Shown here one piece after another: positions 48,188-59,888 of a DNA stretch of 64,000 nucleotides. The notes below the pieces were generated by a model. It did not search any database and had not been told where the DNA came from. It saw only the letters and a program-made list of their open reading frames with translations. A program made the translations under genes and the position numbers. Numbering within the stretch: the stretch's first letter is position 1; every line of letters starts with the position of its first letter. The DNA is taken from NCBI GenBank assembly GCA_951804985.1, contig OX638134.1:1674001-1738000 (forward strand), read 5' to 3'. The DNA is from Dryomyza anilis (taxonomy: Eukaryota; Arthropoda; Insecta; Diptera; Dryomyzidae).

Positions 48188-49518
48188 TCAGTTTTTTGTG
48201 GCATTATCTTTATTTGAGCCTCTTGTGACTTTTGCTATGCTCTCCGAATCCTGCAGCAGCACCAATCGCACAAAAGCCAAACTCATCAGCAGGGACTGAC
48301 CCAAGAACTCGCGATGGTATCGTTCAGCGTGTGAGAACATATAACGCAGATCGGTCGGAAATTGCACATTACCACGGAATGATAAAGGTGGTGATGGTGC
48401 TGCCTCGTTTTGCACTGGCATATTATACCATTCTCCCTCTAGTGTGCCTTGATTATAATAAGTGCGCATTAGATCCATAACAGTCTGCTCTGTGGACACT
48501 CGTTCAGTGCCCACCAAATGACTGAACAGTCGCGCAGTCAGAAACCGTCGCAAATAGAACACATTTGGTTTTGGCTCCGTTTTTTTGTTGTTCTGCTCTA
48601 GCAGAGGCACAAAATCTTCAGTTTGCTGTAGTTTCTTTTCTCGCTGCTGCTGGAAAATTTGTTTTCTTGAGCACATAGCATAGCCAATCATTGCGCTTAT
48701 CTGTGATTTTTGAATGCTGATATTTTGTTGATCGACATTAGGATTATTGGCCGCCTGCGCCATTTGCGGACTCTCGAACAGATAACAATCCGCCTCAGGA
48801 ATCAGATGATCTACGTACAGACAGCGATGCACCAAGTCATTCAGATGCAACTTCTTCTCGACCAACTCATGATGCTGCCAATCCGTTAACTCACACGGCG
48901 CATTGTCCTCATTATTCTCAGCGTCACACAACTCCAAACGCGCCCAACTAACGCTGGACACGCCAATACGTATGCCGACGCACGAGCGTATTTGCTGGCG
49001 CTGTTGATCGTCTATGCCGGGTGTAATAAATGGTGCTGCGCGGGATCGTTGCGTCTTCGTCACACAATTGGTGTCGCCGTCGATAGATGGCTCTGCCAAT
49101 AAGCTACTGCAAAACTTTTGTAGAATTTTAACACTTAGTCCTTCGATCTCAAGCAGGTCCTGTGGGCTTTGTAATATGCCGTTTTTCTTTATCCACGACT
49201 GCAGTTTGGTAGCGCGCGCCTTGGAAATGTCGTAACTGTAGACAAAAATAATTTGATAATTACATCTGTATTCTAGTACTAGTCCAAGTTATATACTGAC
49301 TTCAACAAATTGTCCAGGCTACTCGTGTTAATTATATTCACAATTTTCTCGCTTTGTTCTGTGTCGTAATTGAGAAAAGTTGGAAGACAGAGTTCTATGT
49401 CATTGTTGGTGGATGTTGTGGAGGAATTGCATTTTTGTAGAACCGCTGCTGTCCGCCAATGTCGAATTGCATGCTTATTTGCATGGATTAATAAATTATT
49501 TAACGATTTTAATAACAT
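48188..49518 (-). CDS. TEFM: TEFM-like mitochondrial transcription elongation factor, 2 exons, 421 aa
   Basis: Family members bind mitochondrial RNA polymerase and make elongation processive. Minus-strand exons are 49518-49301 and 49235-48188; donor GTCAGT, acceptor CTACAG. I chose this donor over the GTATAT three bases on because it alone keeps the frame into YDISKARATKLQSW. Residues 1-40 look like a mitochondrial targeting peptide (MLLKSLNNLLIHANKHAIRHW, basic, no acidic residues). Residues 73-115 match the helix-hairpin-helix region (SWIKKNGILQSPQDLLEIEGL). The rest, with CVGIRIGVSSVSWARLEL, would be the RNase H-like fold, and RRFLTARLFSHLVG and RVSTEQTVMDLMRTYY are charged helices. Assigned from domain order and memory of the family, not a search. 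It is transcribed in the same direction as the ArfGAP gene. Confidence 0.75.
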
Positions 49519-49712
49519 ATTCTGTAATAAACAATAAATTAATTATGGTCAGTATCAGCTGTCAGATGTTTTTGGCGTTGCTAATTTCAACTGTGTTTAG
49601 TGTTGCCAGACTCGCACAATTACTCCTCAGAAATCGCGGAAATCCCTTTAGAAATTAGTCTTTTTACAAAAAATCCCTAAATATTTTATTTTAATTTTAT
49701 TTTATTAAATAT

Positions 49713-49804
49713 TCCATTTAATCGTATCTGATGGAGCCTTCGGTTATCTCAGGATTGGTCAGAGTACGGTAATTGACCCTCCACATCAGATACGACTAAA
49801 TGGA
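49713..49804. repeat. 92-bp hairpin
   Basis: TCCATTTAATCGTATCTGAT at one end pairs with ATCAGATACGACTAAATGGA at the other, arms about 25 nt with one or two mismatches. An inner GGTCA/TGACC pair lies in the loop. Size fits either a very small foldback MITE or a precursor microRNA. Confidence 0.8.
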
Positions 49805-52193
49805 GTAGGTAACAATATATTTTGTTGATTATGATGACGTCGAGAAGAGTAGTATTTATTTTTATTTGTTTATTTATTTTTTAATAATACTTTTTTTTCA
49901 GGTATCGTCAGATGGATAGGGGGTAATGACCGCAACAATATATTCAATATCAATATTAAATATTTTACAAACATGACAAACTTCAAGTATAACTACTTAT
50001 GCTTTGTTTTTTCTATTTCATTTTGTGTCAGTTTCATATTCAAAAAATTTTCAAATTTGTTGTTTTCGGCAAGGTAATGATTTAAAAAAAAAATCAACAT
50101 GTTCGCATTTTGATTTTATTTGACATGTATAATGAACAGTTTCTGCCAAAGACTATAAGACGTGCGACTTCGCAAAAAACATATTCAACATAGCAAAATC
50201 CTGTTTTTTATGATATTTTTTGGTACACGGATTGTGTACATGAGCTCTGCCGCATCTCTGCTTGCATTGTTGTTGTTTCACCGTGTAAAATTTTCAACAA
50301 CACAAAACAGCTGCTGAAAATTTTGTGAAATTTGCCAAAATTTACACATTTTTTGCAACCGAACTACTCAAATGCAGAAGTTTTGAGTTACACGTAATGA
50401 GTCTAAAAATTAGCACTATTTTTATAAAACTATGCCTAAAATTCATAGTCTAAGGGAAAAGTGAAAAAATAATTAACTTTTCTGAAAAAATTGTAAAATT
50501 TACGAGAAAAAAATAGCAATTTGGTGAATAAAACCAGTGTGTCCTCCTTTTCATTAGTTTAGGGAAAAAGGGACAAAACTTTTGCAAATATTACAATATT
50601 AAAATAAATTTATTATATATTATGTTTATCTTAATATTTATATTATAAATCGATTTTATAATGAAATTATGTGTATGTTTATATCGCTGTAAATACCAAA
50701 TATGAAACAATATTGCGCTTAAATATAATGAGGACGTTAAATAAAATAAACTAAAATTGTGAATTTACTTACAGCCGGTTGAATACTGTTATCAGTTAAA
50801 AACAATCTGACAAATAAATTTAATTTTTTGTTTTAATATCAATATTGAAATTGTCAGATTAACTAATCGATTTCCATCGCTAACTCATGGTTAAAAGTTG
50901 TATGCATCCGGGCATTAAGCAATTAACAGTCCGATAATCCCTTTCCGTAGAGATATTTTAAAATTTTGTCCTAGTTGACAATTTCGTACGCTTGTTTAGC
51001 CAAATATAGCTCTTCATCATGCCTGACAACGATATCATCCATAATTCGTATCAAAATCGGTTGAAAATTGTACCCACACTATCAATTTTTGAATAAAACT
51101 AAATATATATAAACTAAAACGTTGTTTACGTTTGTTTTGAGTATTTTTACGTTGTCAGAAAATTAATTTGTTATTAAATTTCTGTTTGGCGCAAACATCA
51201 AAAGCAGTGGTGAATATGTTGAATATAAAGGGGGAAAAATGTCTAAAATGAGAAAATCTGTGGCATTATTGTCCAAGTTGAATAAAAGTTGTCTAAGTTG
51301 AATAAAAAGTTGTCCAAATTGCGACTGCGACGCACACTAACAAAACGATTTTTACATCTACATTGACGGAGTTTCATGTCTTGTGGTCTATGGTTTCTGC
51401 TTCGGAATTACACAGCGTTACCCATAATCAAAAAAAAAATAATGTCCAACTTAAGATAGTAGTCAACTTTGACGTAAATTTATATGGAAGATTTGATTAT
51501 TGTTAACAATGTAAAGAAAACAAATATGACACAAAATGACATAGTTAAATCTGTGCCAATTGTGATATTGAATTTATTTAATTTTTTTAATATATATACA
51601 TAATTAATATTTATTTTTTATTATTTTATTATTTTATTTATTTATAGTATCTTTTTAAAGAATTCATGTGTTTTTTAAACATGTTTTTCTTCAAAGAATT
51701 CGTGTTTTTTGTGAATTCGTGTTTTATTTCAAAGAATTCATGTTTTTGTTCAAGAAAACTAACCAAAAGCATAAAAATCTAAACTAAACATAATTATTTT
51801 AATTTTAAATTATAATATTTAATATTTCATTAATAATATTTTCAATAATATCTTTAAATATAATATTAAATAAATAATTTATATAATTAAAAATAATATC
51901 TTTTAATAATTCACACAAATCAATTAAAAAAAAAAAAATAATAATAATAATTTGAACAACCCTGTTTTACGAAATTTATTCACCACGGCTCTCAGCTGTC
52001 ACAGAAATGTCACTAACCCGGAACACCCTTTGCTGGTCGAAGGAATCTTTTTCCCTTTTTCAGTGTCCGGGCTCGGTTGTGGTTTTTTCGCGTTACTGCG
52101 TAATATTTTGCAAGACGGTTTAATATTTCTATGCTATCGTGGGTTTTTTCCGTTGATCATTTGGTTGCATACTAACAGATTTACTAACCAAAA
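49805..52193. other. Intergenic stretch upstream of the C2-domain gene
   Basis: No coding gene supported. It is AT-rich; at 51655-51750 the words AAGAATTCATGTTTTT and AAGAATTCGTGTTTTT recur three to four times. At 51952-52193 GC content rises, as expected for the 5' leader and promoter of the next gene. I do not see a clear TATA box. Confidence 0.4.
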
Positions 52194-52217
52194 ATGGCGC
52201 AATGTCGACCTTGTTAA
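52194..52217 (+). CDS. Seven-codon upstream ORF overlapping the main start
   Basis: ATG at 52194 in the context CCAAAAATGG, better than that of the main ATG, encodes MAQCRPC and stops at 52217, 16 bases past the main ATG at 52202, in another frame. It would be expected to lower translation of the main ORF by leaky scanning. Confidence 0.5.
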   Translation: MAQCRPC

Positions 52218-55200
52218 TCAATTCCGAATCCAGTTTGCCTCCGAATGTACACGGAAAGACACGCGGTTATCTTGAGCTTGAAGTGACCAGAATTAGTTTC
52301 GTAACGACAGCAGTTGACGCGCAGTCGGTGACCACGCCCACCGACAAAATCAGTGTGAAAAAAACTAACAATTGTGCAATAACCGCGACAACAACCACAC
52401 CGATCGGGAGTCAAGGTGCGACGGCAAAGTTTATTTGGTGGGGCGAATGCAAAGACACTGCGACCAGTATACGTATTGTGCGGGTGGTAAAGGGTGGAAC
52501 ACTGAATAGTCATATTCACAACAAAAACACCGACACTTATTTGAATAGTTGTTTACAACAACAACAAGAACAATCGCAGAAGCAGCAGCAGCTACAGTTG
52601 AAGTGCAGCAAAGTTCGCTACAGTATACAGACTTGTTTGAGTCTATTTTTAGAATATTTGCAAACCTGCGAACCCCTCGAAATTAGCATCAGCACTAACG
52701 TCAGCAATTTGTCCCTCGGCAGCGCACAAGTGCGTCTGCCCACCGTATTCCTGCGCAAGTTTGCGGCCAACTACGCCACTGCATCCAATTTCGAGCACAA
52801 GAGCAAGATTTATGCACTGTACGAGGCCAAACAAGGTCGTAGCAGCAAGTGTGGCGAGTTTCAGCTTAAGTTCAAGATGATGTTTGTGCCCAGCGCCAAG
52901 CAACTGTTGCAGGAGCATCTGCAGTCGACGTTGGACCAGGGGGTGCGTCTCGAGAAGAAGACGACCATGGCTAAACTTAAAGATGAGGCGGTCTCAGGTA
53001 AACTATGCCCTGTAATATATATGTTTTGAGTTATGGAAATGCAGCTGAAATGAATTAGTAAGTGTTGGCCAAAAATGCATTTTATCATGAATCCTAAGCA
53101 CAAAAGAATAACTTGTGCATACAAACTACGCGATAATTTAAATCATTTTCGATACATTTTGTTTATATATGTATAAAACTAATAAATTCGGGAATTTAAA
53201 ATGTCGAAACTAATTTTTTATTTGCATTTATTTATTTTTTATATATTTTTATTGTAAATAAAATTTAAATTTCTGTTTTATTTATTGAAGTAATTTTTGT
53301 TTTTTAGACTAAACCCCATTTTTAAATTATTGTTTTACATATTGAATCACTTATTTCATATGCCAATCCACGTGATCGACATACCTGCTCATAATATTTA
53401 ACACACAACTATGTAAACAAAATATTTTGAAATTATATATGCCGCAATTTGGTTCTAGCCAAATCCCAACGAAACCAATTTGTCATAAAACGCCCAACGA
53501 CGTAATTGAATTCTGGTAAAATCTCAGTGGAATACATTTGTACAAAAAAAGGTCCACTAAAGCAATAGGGTTCTCCAAAATGTCCAAAAATCTTTTCCCA
53601 AGTTGGAGTAGTGTTATTTTATTAAAGTGCAATATTCGTAATATTCTTGTTAAATCTACGTGAATTTATCATTTTAAAAATTCGCGAGATAATCAAATAC
53701 AAAGAATTTTAAAAATTTCAATTATTCGCAAAAGAATGAAAACAAAAATTTACAGAGGGTATATTTTTGATTGAAGAATGAATGCATTTCAAATAGTCTA
53801 CAAACTTTGTGTTAAATTCAATTTCTTAGTACATTTCAAGTGAATTCAAAACGATTACTTTGATTTGAAACAATTTGAATTCGTTTGGAAAACAATTTTG
53901 TATTGAGACATCAAATTCAAAATCGTTTGTTTAATAATTTGTGTATGAAATACGATCGGAATTCGATGGAAAGCTGGAGGAACATGCACATATATTTTAA
54001 TTTATATAAAAGTGCTTTAGGTACTTAACGTTTTACTTTATATCGTCGCTATAAAAGTCACCAACACGTTTTAAAAATTACCACATTAGGTTTTCAAAAA
54101 TCACTTTATATTCGACAGTTACTGATCGATGAGCTCAATATTGGTACCAATGATAAGAATACATTAATTTTTGAAAAGCCATTAACTGCCTCTTTTTGTA
54201 ACTCGAAACAAAAACCTATTAGACGAAGGTGACGTAATTTAAAAAAAAATAATGTTTTAAAAGTCATTCAGCCTAACCAATAAACGAAATAATGCCGACT
54301 TTAAAAAAAGTATCAGCTTTTTGACAAATAAATATTAGAGAAAATTGTCGGAAAAGCTGATACTATGTTTAGAGTCGACTTTATTTCGTTTATTGGTTAG
54401 GCTGATGGACTTCATATTCGTGTGATAAAATTTTGACGTCAAATTTTCGTTTCGTTTTGAAATACAGAAAGTGGGTATTATATTTTTTTTTGAATTAAAA
54501 AAAAAAATTTTGAAAAAAAATCTCCAACGTCGATATGAATTTTTAAAATTATATTTATATAGTGCATATATCTGCTGGTACTACATGTTTATTGCCCTAC
54601 ACAAAGTGACGCCATTTGGTATAAAATAATAAATTTATGTAAATAAACATTTAAATTATTAAAGCAAAAAATTTGTTTCCCACAGTCGTCTTCGTAGACG
54701 TTGTCATCATCAGCTGTACGTTGAAATACCAAAGTGTTTGCGTATTTTCTTTGTTTATATTCGTTTTGTTTTTACAAACAATGCGCAGAATCTATACTAA
54801 AAATAAATAAAAATAAAACTTTGTTTGGCGTTCACATTAATATTTACTAAAAACTGTCTCACTACATAGTATATAATAAATGTCAAGCGAATCGACAATT
54901 TTTAGGCTTTCTAACGAACAGCAGTTGATTTAGAAAGCGAATTTCACAATTTAAATCTAGAAATAGCCTTCAATTTGCACTCCCAGCCCTAGTACATAGA
55001 TTTGTTCCCTCTTTCTCTCAATTTGAACCGTTTTATTAATTTATTTAATTGTATTACGCTCTCTGTAAATTTTTGATACAGTGGCCCGACATTTCCATAG
55101 TTTTGCCTATCAATTGCTTTCCAACGCGAAGCCACGTGCTGCATAGCATCGAAAACCGATAGAGCACCGACAATCGTACCTCTATATATGCCTACTATAT

Positions 55201-58200
55201 AAAACGCAGATTCTGTCAAAGACCTTTCTATTCGCAGAACAGAAAAACAGATTCCGTAATACATGCGATTGAAATCAAGTCGTGTCGTGTCGCGTAGCGG
55301 CGCGCCGCATTAGCAAATAATCGATAGAAACAAGCCTTGATAAGACACACAGTTGGGCGCAGGCAGAGACAGCATGTGCGTCGATGCAGCACAGGCAAAG
55401 TGCTGTGAGGCTTTGCCTTATATATTATATGTATTTTGTTTTAGGCGGGTAATATACATATAAGTAATCATGTCGTTAAGGCATGTCTGGCGTTTTTGTG
55501 TCAAAAGATTTTCCGCTTCCTGGACTCTTATCAGATGTACAGCTATTACTTACAGTTCTGTAAAATATTAAAAATGCAAAAATATTAAAACATGCCATTC
55601 AAAATAGTCAAGATCAATGAATTTAACTATAAGTCGTAGTTGTTATATATTATGTTGTGTAAGTTATTAATTATATTAACAAAATATTAATAACACACTA
55701 TTAAATTTTATTGTAAAATGTCTGCTCTGCACTTTAAACGGCGGAAGAGCAATAGATAATGCCAAAGATCAACACTAAAGGTTAAGCTAATCTTATAATG
55801 GAGCTGTTTACTGACGTAGACATATTTGCCAAAATGAAACAATACAAAGATATTTATATTTAGTAGTCGTGTCTAAAACTTTATGCGGTTATGTAGCACT
55901 GGAAATCCGGACTTTTTTTTTAAATATAATAGGTCTTTTAGGGTTTTATTGATTTATTATAATGTTAGAGAAGTATTAATTTAACAAGGGATATATTTCA
56001 GTAAAAAAGCATTAACCACCAAATCATGTATCTTTTTATTATCGTGTGACAACGATTCGTTTCCAGTTCCCTTCGTCTAAAATTTGTATAACGTATTTCA
56101 AACGTTTCGTTCGTTTCGCTCTTTGAATCAAACGTTTGTTCAAAATTTTTGTTTTGCCAACTATTTTTCATAAAGAATTTTTTTTTTTTTTTTTTACTTT
56201 GTTGTATGATTTATATGCTGGCAACAAAAAAATTCTCAATCAAAATGAATCAAAATTTGTTTTCACACGATATTCAAACGAATTGTAGCCGATATCGTTG
56301 TCACCCGGAAATGCATGATCGTCACGTTAATGTACTCTAAATAGTGTAAAATCCGTACAAATTCAAGTCCAACTAGACAAATTATATCTCAAAGAAGTGT
56401 TTAGTTGCCTTTTTTTAATTTTTATCCAAAAGTAGTCCGAAATGTTACGAAAAAGTTGTCTTTTTGTAATACAAATGATTGACCGAATGATGTATTTGTG
56501 ATTTATCTGAATGATGTCCTTATGCAATACAGATATATGTCATAAAATCGTTGGTAGTTTGTTGAAACAGTATTGAAATTTACTAACACTTCTTTAGTTT
56601 ACTGCTCTTGTGAGACGTCATTTCAATTCAATTTTAAAATTACATTTGTATACATATTACATATTCTGAACTATAATTTATATTTTATTTCAGAAAACAT
56701 AAAATGTTGTGTACTATATGTTGTATACTATGTTGTATACTACATATATGTTGTATACTACATTTTCTGTATCGTATACGTTTTCTGAAATATAATTTAT
56801 ATTTCTGAAATACATTTGATGGTTTCTGAACTACAATTTACTATTCTGAAATACAATTAACGATTTTTGAATTTCAACTCACTATTCTGAAATACAATTT
56901 ACTATTCTGAAATACAATTTACAAATTCTGCATATTAAATTAATATTCGGAAATACATCTTATAACTCTGAAATACAAGTGACGATTTGTGAATTATATT
57001 TTACTATTCTGAAATTCAATTAACATTTCTGAAATACAATTTACGATTTCGGAAATCAAAGTTATGTTTTCTGAACTGCAACTTGAAAATGTGTAGTGTA
57101 CATAACCTCTATACTTATTAAAACTTTTTTCTTTGTATTCTTTACCTATACTGCCGGCTCAAACATTTTTTCTTTTAGCAAGTTCTATAAAATAAAAGCG
57201 AAAAAAACGGATTTAAATTGATTTTCGGCGTCGATATTGGTTTGATATACCTCTTTTTGTTGACTCATATTGGACGGACTTGTGGCTAATATGATTGTAT
57301 CCAACCAATTTAAATTAATTTATTCGAATTCGCTTTCATTGTGACCTTTTATTGATATATTTTAAGCTAGAAGGTTACTACGGGACCGTAAAAAATTGTA
57401 TATGTAACCAATTACAATTGCCAAACTGTGGTTACTTGGGTAGTTTATCGTTTCTAAAACTTAGTCAAACTAAATGACAATTTGTATAAAGTCACTTTTT
57501 TCATAAATTACGCGAGAATTTGGTTCATGTTAGTAAAATATATGAAAATCGGTGGGATTTGTTTGAAGTGAAACTAACCACATACTTTTTATTCAAAAAT
57601 ATATTTGTCACGATGAAAAATTAAATATTTTGAAACAGAAAAGCAATATTTTGTTAACCGCAAGGCTGAATACAAAAATCAGTTTATAAATTTAAAACAG
57701 GTATTTAATTTGTATACTAAATATTTTCCAACCTAAAAATGGCGACGAAATATTTTATTTAAAAATATGCTGATTAAAATTTAATATGCTCTTATTATTT
57801 GATAAAAATATAGATTTATTTTATCTGATATTTTAATTTATATAAGGATTTTTGAATGCCAATTACAACGATGATATGCTATACAATTTAATCATTATGA
57901 ATTTTAATCAAATTTGAGCTAAATAATAAAATTTCATATATAAATGTATTTTCTATGCTGCCAAATCGACAACAGCAATCAAGAATAACGTTGAAAAATG
58001 TAGTACAGAATTTCATTTCTTCATAAAAATAGATTTTATAATAAATTCTTCAAGTAAAAGCTAAGTTATTCAATTCAAATTTAGTTGTCTTCATTTTTCA
58101 GTTCAATCGAAAATTAATTTTAGGACATATAAAACAATAACGTGGATATTATTCATTGTTTTATATGTCCTAAAATACATTTTCGATTGAACTGAAAAAT

Positions 58201-59868
58201 GAAGACAACTAAATTTGAATTGAATCATTTAACTTTTACCTGAAGTATTCTGTATTTCGAAACAAACGATGTAACGATAATTTGACATCAAAATCTTGTC
58301 ACACAGATTTTGATTTCATATTATTTGACTTTTAAAACTTTGAAATTTATTTAAAAATTACATCACTTTGGTCAAATAGCCTTTCGTTTCGAAATACAGC
58401 AATAGGCAGTAAATTTTAAAATAAATGCTTGACATTTTGCTTATATTGAGGAACATAATAACTTCCTTTCATTTAGTTTTTTTTAATATTAAAAAATGTC
58501 TACAGATTTAACAAAAGCAAGTAAAATAAACTAAACGAGCACCTTTCTTTTTCTCATTAGCACTAAATTTTCGCCATATATTTAATTACCACGTAATTTG
58601 CCTTTACATATTTTCCGTTTAGAATCTACACAACCGCTGATTATGCGAAAAGTAATTCGATTTTATTCTCTTTCTTTTTTGTTTGCCTTTTTTTTCCTTT
58701 TTTTTTTCTTTTTGACATGGGTATTTTTTGGAAATTGCTTTGCTCTGCTCCATTGTAATCTAAAGTTTTCAGTTATCGTTACGTTGTCAAAGCAGTGAGT
58801 TGCTCGTGCTAGCGACTGTGCCAACTTGTTCCGCTTGGGAATAACGTTCTAGAAGCTTATACGTAATGCCTATAGATTGTTGTTGTAATAGACAACATAT
58901 GATTAATTAAATTTTCCTTCGCTCTATTCGCAGTTAAATTCCCCGACGCAAATTCCTCGCGCAAATCCTCCAAAACCGACGAAATAGTCGAAGCCATGAA
59001 GAAAATAGATGCCCAGCTAGTGGCCTATCTGGCCGGTGAGGACATGAAACCCAAGGAAGAGGAACTGGTGCTGGAACGCCTGCAGTGCTCGTCGCCCATA
59101 AGTACGCTGGTGGGTGAAATGGTACAGGAACGCTTTCGCGAGCAACAATTGAAAATCTATCAGCGCGTTAATTCGCTCAAATTGCATTTGGAGGCTTTGA
59201 CACTACAGCCGGCCGGCACCAAATACATGGAGCTGCTGGAGGAAGACATCAAGCCCGTCTTCACAGTCGAATGTCAACTCTCGAATGAGCTGATCAAGGA
59301 TGTGCCGCGCTATGACATGTTCAACATGATGCAATTCGAATCGGGTCAATTCCAGAGTCTCACACAATGTACACGTTTTGCGCAGGACGCACAACGCGAA
59401 ATCCATTTGCAGCCTGTGGTCGCGGCTGCTGCCGACATTGAGAACGGCAATGCAGATCCCGAGCAGAAGCTCAACTTTGGCAAGCTTAGCTTTATTGTGT
59501 GGTGGCGCGAGCCGGGCACCTGTCTCAACGAAATGCTCGGCATGGCTGTCTTCGATTTGGAAGAGCTCTATCAGGCGGCGCTGCTGGAGCAGTGCAAGTG
59601 TCTGGCCATCAAGCGGCGCGATGTGCATTTGGCTAATTTGTACTTCAAGCTTAGCTTCCAGTTGCGTCGCAACTCCAACGGCGAGCTCAAGATGCTGAAG
59701 GAGCTGAAGGAAAACACGGTGGTGAAGGAGTGCAACGGCAGTGGAGCAGGCGATGCTGCCGACGCACAGCCGGAAAATGCTAAAGAGGCTAAAAACATGG
59801 AGAACACCGCAGCTAAGGGTGGCAAGAAGCCCAGTGACACGGCTGCCGACATGAAGAAAGGTAGCTGA
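52202..59868 (+). CDS. Two-C2-domain protein resembling C2CD3, 2 exons, 576 aa
   Basis: Exons are 52202-52997 and 58934-59868, joined by CAG-GTAAAC and TTCGCAG; the join gives EAVSG then VKFPDANSS with no frame break across a 5.9 kb intron. Residues 22-230 look like a C2-type beta sandwich: GYLELEVTRISFV, AKFIWWGE, VRYSIQTCLSLFLEYLQ, LEISI, LSLGSAQVRLP and FQLKFKMMF. The WWGE and RYxI...FLxYL order is what I remember from the N-terminal C2 domain of C2CD3, a centriole-elongation protein. A Gln-rich linker (118-132) interrupts it. Residues 373-510 form a second C2-like unit (VFTVECQL, LSFIVWWREPG, LGMAVFDLEELY, ANLYFKLSFQL). The C-terminal 60 residues are Lys/Ala-rich and disordered. It is much shorter than vertebrate C2CD3, so orthology is inference; the C2 fold is likelier than the name. 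Confidence 0.8.
53800..53986 (-). mobile_element. MITE of the GTTCCGGCTTTC family, half copy
   Basis: The right end GATGGAAAGCTGGAGGAACATG matches GACCGAAAGCCGGAACATAG at 63133-63152, and the interior (TTTGTATTGAGACATCAAAT, AAATCGTTTGTTT) matches 63080-63115. The opposite terminus is not recognisable. It lies in the C2-gene intron. Confidence 0.65.
54190..54470. mobile_element. MITE of the CTGTATTTCGAAAC family, copy with nested foldback
   Basis: The right end reverse complemented reads CTGTATTTCAAAACGAAACG, then TTTGACGTCAAAATTTTATC, matching the copy at 58250-58400. The left part (GTAACTCGAAACAAAAACC, GGTGACGTAATTT) matches the other end of that copy. The hairpin at 54263-54410 interrupts it at TTTTAAAAGTC. 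Confidence 0.65.
54263..54410. mobile_element. Foldback element with 60-bp arms, nested
   Basis: Arm 1 (54263-54322) reads GTCATTCAGCCTAACCAATA onward to TATCAGCTTTTT; arm 2 (54351-54410) is its inverted copy, ending TTGGTTAGGCTGATGGAC. The loop is about 28 nt. A few mismatches only. Confidence 0.85.
54989..55264 (-). other. Unassigned 91-codon open frame in the intron
   Basis: The frame encodes a plausible-looking protein with SVFDAMQHVASRWKAID and LYQKFTESVIQLNKLIKRF segments. The FDAMQHVASRWKAI part faintly resembles the region before the C-terminus of Tigger/CENP-B-type transposases, but no catalytic triad or flanking frame is visible. It may be a transposase scrap, a lineage-specific gene or chance. 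Confidence 0.2.
56570..57080. repeat. Degenerate repeat of TTCTGAAATACAATTTA in the intron
   Basis: About 17 drifting units of roughly 20-22 bp (TATTCTGAAATACAATTTAC and variants), plus a TTGTATACTA(CA)TATG run at 56720-56770. The vocabulary (TTCTGAA, TACAATT) resembles that of the ArfGAP-intron minisatellite. Confidence 0.75.
58044..58250. mobile_element. Foldback element with ~95-bp arms
   Basis: Arm 1 (58044-58138) contains CAATTCAAATTTAGTTGTCT and TTTTAGGACATATAAAACAA; arm 2 (58155-58250) is its inverted copy, with near identity in the inner 70 bases and drift outward. The loop is only 16 bases (AACGTGGATATTATTC). Transcribed as part of the intron it would form a long double-stranded stem. 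Confidence 0.9.
58250..58400. mobile_element. MITE with CTGTATTTCGAAAC ends
   Basis: Left end CTGTATTTCGAAACAAACG; right end reverse complemented CTGTATTTCGAAACGAAAG. The interior has TTTGACATCAAAATCTTGTC. It abuts the foldback element directly. Related copy at 54190-54470. Confidence 0.75.
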
Positions 59869-59882
59869 CGCCCTCCCAATTT

Positions 59883-59888
59883 AATAAA
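59883..59888 (+). terminator. Proximal polyadenylation signal of the C2-domain gene
   Basis: AATAAA 15 bases after the stop. A second AATAAATAAA cluster lies at about 60191-60200, about 320 bases later, so two transcript ends are possible. Confidence 0.55.

Noticed and set aside
59203..59879. Antisense and alternate-frame ORFs over the last exon of the C2 gene
   Set aside because: Shadows of the 290-codon sense frame, which joins cleanly to exon 1.
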